NCBI RefSeq assembly: GCF_011316935.1
Contig: NZ_WLYS01000004.1
Span: forward strand, 372,001 to 436,000
DNA from: Sphingobacterium chungjuense
GTDB taxonomy: Bacteria; Bacteroidota; Bacteroidia; Sphingobacteriales; Sphingobacteriaceae
Reading direction: 5' to 3'
Length of the DNA: 64,000 nt
The position numbers and the translations under genes are program-made. The notes under the pieces were generated by a model. The model had not been told where the DNA came from. It did not search any database and saw only the letters and a program-made list of their open reading frames with translations. Below, in pieces: positions 59,350 to 64,000 of the stretch. Every line of letters begins with the position of its first letter. The stretch's first letter is position 1.

Positions 59350-60405
59350 TTAATCGCGGTCTCTCGAAAGTCGTCTAAACGTCAATGGGTTTGCAGAAAG
59401 TACTTTTTGCTCCCGACGGCGCTCTACGATATGCACCGCAGAAAAAAGCGCTTCCACAAAAGAATCTGCCGAAGCCACATTTTTGCCCGCAATATCATAG
59501 CCTGTACCATGATCCGGCGACGTGCGCACGAATGGTAATCCAGCCGTAAAGTTGACACCAGCGCGCGACGCAATATGCTTGAATGGGATCAATCCTTGAT
59601 CGTGATACATCGCCAATACCGCATCAAATTTGGTATACGTATCGCTGGCAAAAAAACCATCTCCAGGATATGGACCAAAGCATAAAATACCTTCTGCTTT
59701 CGCTTTTTCGATCGCTGGCGCAATGATTTCACCATCTTCCTGTCCAATCAATCCGTTATCGCCCGCATGCGGATTCAGACCTAATACGGCGATCTTTGGT
59801 TTTTGAATCCAGAAATCAGTTTTCAAACTGGCATGCATCATGCGCAATTTATGCAAAATGGCTTCCTCGCTCAGTGCGTTCGCGACATCTTTGACCGGAA
59901 TATGTCCCGTCACAACGCCCACTTTGAGGTCGTCGCTCACCATAAACATCAACACATCTTTAGCATCCGATTTAGCTTGCAAGTATTCGGTATGTCCCGG
60001 AAATTCGAAACCTTCTTGTTGTATATTATGCTTATTGATGGGCGCGGTTACCAAGGCGTCGATATGTCCGGCTAACAAATCATCGCAAGCTTTTTCTAAC
60101 GATAAAAAGGCATACTTACCGCCAGTTTCATTCTCTTCGCCCAACGTAATCTTGACATCCTCTTGCCAGCAATTAATCATATTAGCCTTTTTGGGAATAG
60201 CCTCTTCTGCCGAAGAAATGACCTGAAAATTGAAGTCATTCGCATGAATGGCTTTGCGATGAAAGGAGGCCACCTTCGTATTACCATATACAATCGGTGT
60301 AAAATACTCTAATACACGACTGTCTTGTAGTGATTTGATGATCACTTCCAAGCCTATTCCATTAATGTCTCCTACGGTAATACCAATTTTTAGCTTATCC
60401 TTCAT
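59350..60405 (-). CDS. pdxA: 4-hydroxythreonine-4-phosphate dehydrogenase
   Basis: 351 residues from ATG 60405, where 'LKIGITVGDINGIGLEVIIKSL' begins. Metal-binding histidines lie in 'ITNKHNIQQEGFEFPGHTEYL'-type and 'AMYHDQGLIPFKH' segments. The substrate loop is 'GLNPHAGDNGLIGQED'. It oxidises 4-phosphohydroxy-L-threonine in pyridoxal phosphate synthesis in the cytoplasm. Upstream codons to 60561 overlap the rsmA region and are not used. The gene is divergent from rsmA. Confidence 0.95.
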   Translation of the reverse strand: MKDKLKIGITVGDINGIGLEVIIKSLQDSRVLEYFTPIVYGNTKVASFHRKAIHANDFNFQVISSAEEAIPKKANMINCWQEDVKITLGEENETGGKYAFLSLEKACDDLLAGHIDALVTAPINKHNIQQEGFEFPGHTEYLQAKSDAKDVLMFMVSDDLKVGVVTGHIPVKDVANALSEEAILHKLRMMHASLKTDFWIQKPKIAVLGLNPHAGDNGLIGQEDGEIIAPAIEKAKAEGILCFGPYPGDGFFASDTYTKFDAVLAMYHDQGLIPFKHIASRAGVNFTAGLPFVRTSPDHGTGYDIAGKNVASADSFVEALFSAVHIVERRREQKVLSANPLTFRRLSRDRD

Positions 60406-60432
60406 TCTATACTGCTTATAACGCTGATTGCT

Positions 60433-60463
60433 CAAAAGTAAACAGTAAAAGGGGAAATGGCAA
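60433..60463 (-). promoter_or_regulatory. Candidate pdxA promoter
   Basis: On the minus strand TTG (60463-60461), a 20-bp spacer and TACTTTTG (60440-60433), an exact -7 box, 28 nt before the pdxA ATG. Confidence 0.6.
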
Positions 60464-60496
60464 CTATTTAAAATCGGTCGCCCCGAGTTTTTTGCG

Positions 60497-60504
60497 TACT
60501 TTTG
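60497..60504 (+). promoter_or_regulatory. Candidate rsmA -7 promoter box
   Basis: TACTTTTG, an exact TANNTTTG match, 18 nt before ATG 60523. It is back-to-back with the pdxA promoter. Confidence 0.5.
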
Positions 60505-60522
60505 ATACATCAAACAAGCACT

Positions 60523-61305
60523 ATGAGTACAGTACGCGCGAAAAAACACCTCGGCCAACATTTCCTAAACGACAAATCCGCAGCCTTGCGAATTGTCGAT
60601 GCTTTGCAACCTGAACTAGGATTCAAACAGGTACTAGAAGTAGGACCGGGAATGGGAGTTTTATCCGATTTTTTGCTAACGCGCGAAGAAAACTACCAAA
60701 CTTGGCTCATTGATGTGGATGACGAATCGGTGGGCTACCTTGCCAACCAATATCCCAACTTGGGAGATCGGTTGATCCACGGCGACTTTTTAGCATTGGA
60801 TTTCAGCCAACATTTTCCGGATAGCTTAGCCATCATCGGCAACTTCCCGTACAACATCTCTTCACAGATTTTATTTAAAATCTTAGACGAACGCCAAAAA
60901 GTGATACAGATGGTTGGTATGTTTCAAAAAGAAGTCGCCGAGCGCTGTGTCGCCAAACCGGGCAACAAAGAATATGGGATTTTGAGTGTTTTTCTGCAAG
61001 CTTATTACGAGGTAGAATATCTTTTCACGGTCAAAGCAGGCGCTTTTACGCCACCACCAAAGGTACTTTCGGGCGTGATGCGCATGACGCGCAATGAAAG
61101 AGTTACGTTAGATTGCGATGAGAAACTTTTCTGGCGCGTGGTGAAAGCGGGCTTCAATCAACGTCGAAAAACGCTTCGCAACGCCTTATCGGCCGTGATT
61201 CCAAAAGATCGCATGACCGATAATCCTTTGTATGAACTACGCGCAGAGCGGTTAACCGTTTCAGACTTCGAAAACCTCACCAACGAGATTGCCGCCGCGC
61301 TATGA
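60523..61305 (+). CDS. rsmA: 16S rRNA (adenine1518/1519-N6,N6)-dimethyltransferase
   Basis: 260 residues. 'AKKHLGQHFLNDKSAALRIVDAL' and the SAM motif 'VLEVGPGMGVLSDFLL' are followed by the catalytic 'GNFPYNISSQIL'. The C-terminal 'AGFNQRRKTLRNALS' is typical. ATG 60523 is chosen; the earlier TTG lies inside the promoter box. It dimethylates two adenines in the 3' end of 16S rRNA. Its stop codon overlaps the next gene by 4 nt. Confidence 0.96.
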   Translation: MSTVRAKKHLGQHFLNDKSAALRIVDALQPELGFKQVLEVGPGMGVLSDFLLTREENYQTWLIDVDDESVGYLANQYPNLGDRLIHGDFLALDFSQHFPDSLAIIGNFPYNISSQILFKILDERQKVIQMVGMFQKEVAERCVAKPGNKEYGILSVFLQAYYEVEYLFTVKAGAFTPPPKVLSGVMRMTRNERVTLDCDEKLFWRVVKAGFNQRRKTLRNALSAVIPKDRMTDNPLYELRAERLTVSDFENLTNEIAAAL

Positions 61306-62471
61306 AAAGCCTAGACTGTGAATTTGCCATCATCGGCGGCGGAGTAGCAGGATTGAGTATGGGCATTTCCCTAAACGCCTCGGGCAGAGATTTTCTAATT
61401 TTCGAACAAGCAGATGAGCTTCGCGGCATTGGAGCTGGATTTGGCCTCGCGGCCAATGCAATGCGCGCTTTTGACTATTTGGGATTACGAGAAGAAGCAG
61501 AGCAGCTTGGTTTTTATACCGAAACTTACAATATTCTCGACGACAAAGGTCGCGTGTTGATTGCGCCTGATACCGCGCGTTTAGGCACGCAGTATCAGCA
61601 AAAAAACCTCACCGTACATCGGGCAGATTTGCATACTTTTCTGCAATCAAAAATAAATGCCGAACAAATCTTGCTTGGCAAACGAATCCTTCGTTACGAA
61701 CAGCAGCAAGAAAGTATTCAACTCTTTTTTGCCGATGGCAGCACTTATCGCTGTCGCTATCTGATCGTTGCGGATGGCGTCAAATCACCAATCCGCCAAC
61801 AATTGTTGCCAAATGCTAAGCCGCGCTATGCTGGTTATACCTGCTGGCGCGCCACGATCAATAATGCGAACATCGGACTGAAACATGGCTCTGAAACTTG
61901 GGGCATCAACGGCCGATTTGGCATGACGCCGCTTGTACGCGATCGCGTATATTGGTACGCCTGCCTGAATGCCAAAGCGCAAGACGAAAAATATAAAAAC
62001 TACAGGCCGCAAGATCTACTCCAACATTTTGGCAATTACCACGCGCCTATTCCTACCATCCTACAGCATACCGCGCCCGAGGATTTGTTGTGGAATGATA
62101 TTGTGGATATCAAGCCGCTATCACAATTCGCCTTCGGCGCCATCCTTTTAATTGGTGATGCAGCACATGCAACGACACCCAATATGGGACAAGGCGCTTG
62201 CCAAGCATTGGAAGATGTGGCCGTGCTGACCGATGAATTAAAAAAGAACCAAACAGCAGAACAAGCATTTATAAACTTTCAGCGTAGAAGATTAGCGCGC
62301 ACACGCTATATCACGGATACTTCTTGGCGAATCGGCCAGATCGCACAGTGGTCTAATCCGATTCTTGTGCCAATCCGCAATGCCTTGATGCGGGCGATGC
62401 CGGCCAAATGGAGCGAAGCCTCGCTGAATAAATTATTAAAGCAAGATTTTTTGACTATCAATCCTTCCTGA
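61302..62471 (+). CDS. FAD-dependent monooxygenase (PHBH-fold)
   Basis: 389 residues. The N-terminal FAD site is 'FAIIGGGVAGLSMGISL', the second FAD motif is 'LLIGDAAHATTPNMGQGACQALED', and 'VADGVKSPIRQQ' is the conserved DG motif. It resembles salicylate/kynurenine/UbiH-type hydroxylases, but the substrate is not clear and no aromatic degradation gene is nearby. It overlaps both rsmA and the next gene (by 1 base), forming a tight run. Confidence 0.86.
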   Translation: MKSLDCEFAIIGGGVAGLSMGISLNASGRDFLIFEQADELRGIGAGFGLAANAMRAFDYLGLREEAEQLGFYTETYNILDDKGRVLIAPDTARLGTQYQQKNLTVHRADLHTFLQSKINAEQILLGKRILRYEQQQESIQLFFADGSTYRCRYLIVADGVKSPIRQQLLPNAKPRYAGYTCWRATINNANIGLKHGSETWGINGRFGMTPLVRDRVYWYACLNAKAQDEKYKNYRPQDLLQHFGNYHAPIPTILQHTAPEDLLWNDIVDIKPLSQFAFGAILLIGDAAHATTPNMGQGACQALEDVAVLTDELKKNQTAEQAFINFQRRRLARTRYITDTSWRIGQIAQWSNPILVPIRNALMRAMPAKWSEASLNKLLKQDFLTINPS

Positions 62472-63400
62472 TGACAACACGCATTCTTATCGTAGACGAT
62501 ATACATCCGATATTTTTAGAAAAACTTCAACGAGCAAATCTTGAGTTAATTTATCAGCCTGATATTTCTCGCCAAGAAGCAGAAGAACTAGTAAAAAATG
62601 TTGAGGGCTTAATTATACGTTCGAAATTTTTTGTGGATGAAGCTTTTCTGCTGCAGGCGCCTAAACTTCGTTTTATCGGCCGTGCTGGCGCAGGTATGGA
62701 TAATATTGATGAGGTGGCAGCGCAGCAACGCGGCATTCAGCTTTTCCCAGCCAACGAAGGTAACCGTGATGCGGTAGGCGAACATATGATCGGTATGCTG
62801 CTTAGCTTGATGAACAATTTGCGTCGTGCGCACCAGCAAATTGCCAATCAACAATGGTTGCGCGAAGAAAACCGCGGACTCGAACTCAAAGGTGCGACCG
62901 TGGCGCTGATTGGCTATGGCCACAATGGACAAGCCATGGCCAAAAAACTGTCCGGTTTTGAAGTCGAGGTGATTGCGTACGACAAATATAAAACTGGCTT
63001 TTCCGATCAATATGCACGGGAAGTATCGATGGAAGAAATCGTAAAGCGAGCCGATGTACTCAGCTTCCATATTCCATTGACAAGAGAAACGAAAGGCTTG
63101 GTCGACGAGGAATACCTACGTCATTTTCGCAAACCTATCTTCTTTTTAATGGGAGCGCGTGGCGGCATTGTCAACGTACCTGCCGTATTGAAGGGATTGG
63201 ATGAAGGAAAAATCCGTGGCGCAGCATTCGATGTGCTCCCTGTAGAAAAATTTCCAGCGCTCGCCGAGCAATCTTGGTTTGCTGACCTAACGAGTCGAGA
63301 TAATGTATTACTCAGTCCGCATGTGGCTGGCTGGACGGTAGAAAGTTACTATAAGCTATCCGATGTATTAGCAGACAAAATTTTACAGCATATAGGATAA
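62471..63400 (+). CDS. D-2-hydroxyacid dehydrogenase, NAD-dependent
   Basis: 309 residues. The NAD-binding motif is 'VALIGYGHNGQAMAKKL', the catalytic Arg is in 'FFLMGARGGIVN', the Glu in 'FDVLPVEKFP', and the His in 'LLSPHVAGWT'. The N-terminal part ('LRFIGRAGAGMDNIDE') resembles phosphoglycerate dehydrogenase-like enzymes without ACT domain. Substrate unknown (glycerate, phosphoglycerate or hydroxypyruvate are possible). It starts at the last base of the monooxygenase gene. Confidence 0.87.
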   Translation: MTTRILIVDDIHPIFLEKLQRANLELIYQPDISRQEAEELVKNVEGLIIRSKFFVDEAFLLQAPKLRFIGRAGAGMDNIDEVAAQQRGIQLFPANEGNRDAVGEHMIGMLLSLMNNLRRAHQQIANQQWLREENRGLELKGATVALIGYGHNGQAMAKKLSGFEVEVIAYDKYKTGFSDQYAREVSMEEIVKRADVLSFHIPLTRETKGLVDEEYLRHFRKPIFFLMGARGGIVNVPAVLKGLDEGKIRGAAFDVLPVEKFPALAEQSWFADLTSRDNVLLSPHVAGWTVESYYKLSDVLADKILQHIG

Positions 63401-63411
63401 AAACCCTAGGA

Positions 63412-63446
63412 TTTGTTGTTTAGAATGATTTTAAATAGTATGTTTG
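63412..63446 (+). promoter_or_regulatory. Candidate promoter of the last gene
   Basis: TTTG (63412-63415) and TTG (63416-63418) are followed, after 20 bp, by TATGTTTG (63439-63446), an exact -7 box. It ends 33 nt before ATG 63480. Confidence 0.65.
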
Positions 63447-63474
63447 TCTAAAGAAACACACTACTTAAAATCAT
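63425..63474. promoter_or_regulatory. Inverted repeat across the last promoter
   Basis: 15-nt arms (63425-63439 and 63460-63474), one mismatch. The left arm lies between the -33 and -7 elements and the right arm downstream of the predicted start site. Because only the right arm would be transcribed, this is more likely a repressor operator than an RNA hairpin. Confidence 0.55.
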
Positions 63475-63479
63475 CGACA

Positions 63480-64000
63480 ATGAAATTTAGCAAACAACTT
63501 GTTCTTTTGGCGTGCGGACTTACCTTTACCGCAGCGACATCGTTCGCACATAGTGAAGATCATGACAAAACTCCAGCAAACGAAACGACACTAACCTCGG
63601 ATAAAAAAGCGAAGGACGTAGGAACCTTTACTGCCGAAGGCAAAACACATAGCACAAAATTTGTTCGTGTATTATATGCCGCAGAAGGTTCAGAAATCGA
63701 AGGACAAAGCAATGATATTACGCCATTAGTCTATGAAAGCGTTGATCCTAAAGGAAATGTAGTTAAAGTACGTCGCTTCCAGATTACAGCAAAAAACACC
63801 GGTTACGATGAGGTGCAGACGGATCAAACGCAAGATTACAAACTAAAAACTGTCAAAGAAGGTATCAAATTATACATCGAAGTCCCTGTTGCTGCGGATG
63901 GTACGATGGATCTGAAGAAAGCATATGTGGGTAATGCTGCGTACAATTTCGGAACACATGAAACTCGTCACGCATTGACACCAGAAACGAGTTCGGATTA
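63480..64000 (+). CDS. Exported protein of unknown function (partial at window edge)
   Basis: An open frame of at least 173 codons starts at ATG 63480 and runs to the end of the window, where the last codon is cut after TA; it may end on the very next base. The signal peptide is residues 1 to about 23 ('KFSKQLVLLACGLTFTAATSFA', then 'HSEDHDK'). The mature part is polar and strand-rich ('LKTVKEGIKLYIEVPVAADG', 'GTHETRHALTPETS'), with no cysteines. I do not recognise the family. It has a well-formed promoter with an inverted repeat. Confidence 0.8.
   Translation, partial: MKFSKQLVLLACGLTFTAATSFAHSEDHDKTPANETTLTSDKKAKDVGTFTAEGKTHSTKFVRVLYAAEGSEIEGQSNDITPLVYESVDPKGNVVKVRRFQITAKNTGYDEVQTDQTQDYKLKTVKEGIKLYIEVPVAADGTMDLKKAYVGNAAYNFGTHETRHALTPETSSD

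Noticed and set aside
1..64000. tRNA, rRNA or CRISPR features
   Set aside because: No cloverleaf with a T-arm consensus, no rRNA-like stretch and no regularly spaced repeats were seen when reading both strands; the motif-based search by eye could miss a short RNA gene.

Overview
The window is a single chromosomal stretch from a Bacteroidota bacterium, most likely of the Sphingobacteriaceae (Sphingobacterium/Pedobacter type). The evidence is the gene set (OstA-like protein, HYC_CC_PP-type cysteine protein next to a TonB receptor, DUF4834, OmpP1/FadL paired with an SGNH lipoprotein, flotillin-like FloA, YciO-type Sua5 protein), short lipoboxes ending in SC, and repeated matches to the Bacteroidota -7 promoter element TANNTTTG. 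Few genes have a Shine-Dalgarno motif. No rRNA, tRNA, CRISPR array, integrase, transposase or prophage was seen.

Layout. 1-5.9 kb: tail of a gene, a surface lipoprotein, a trans-sulfuration enzyme, and a metal-linked pair (cysteine-rich exported protein plus a TonB receptor with an N-terminal HMA domain). 5.9-8.1 kb, minus strand: floA, kdsC and maf. 8.3-14.3 kb: a signalling block of a triple-receiver hybrid kinase, CheR, and a second hybrid kinase. 14.3-17 kb: cupredoxin lipoprotein, lpdA and a thioesterase. 17-25 kb: sucC, a LolD-type ATPase, a pair of degenerate-looking enzymes, an S41 peptidase, a LacI regulator, rdgB, a possible HolD-like protein and a deoxyhypusine-synthase-like protein. 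25.3-31.3 kb: gltBD. 31.4-33.9 kb: a Crp-family regulator and four small VOC/SRPBCC/DUF1801 genes. 34-39.8 kb: a complete mrpABCDEFG antiporter operon. 40-44.7 kb: a SurA-like chaperone, tpx, and a FadL/SGNH pair. 46.6-64 kb: OsmC, a sugar dehydrogenase, OstA-like protein, and an information-processing neighbourhood (tilS, recF, DciA-type protein, YciO-type protein, miaA, cca, pdxA, rsmA), ending in two redox enzymes and an exported protein cut by the window edge.

The most unusual locus is 44.76-46.62 kb. An AT-rich lipoprotein gene (45185-46462) has a C-terminal half that reads like an aerolysin/ETX-MTX2 beta-pore-forming domain. It sits between two 84-bp direct repeats, 80/84 identical. Each copy carries a terminator hairpin, a TATATTTG promoter box and the first codons of the osmC-like gene. 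The left copy leaves a 9-codon stump of that gene; the right copy runs into the intact gene. Upstream of the lipoprotein gene is a 49-nt near-perfect palindrome, and inside it lies a C6-G-C8 tract encoding eight prolines, which could make expression phase-variable. Together these suggest a recently acquired, possibly switchable pore-forming lipoprotein cassette.

Function calls rest on reading protein motifs; no database search was run. Start codons were moved where an internal start fits the family, spacing or signal peptide better.
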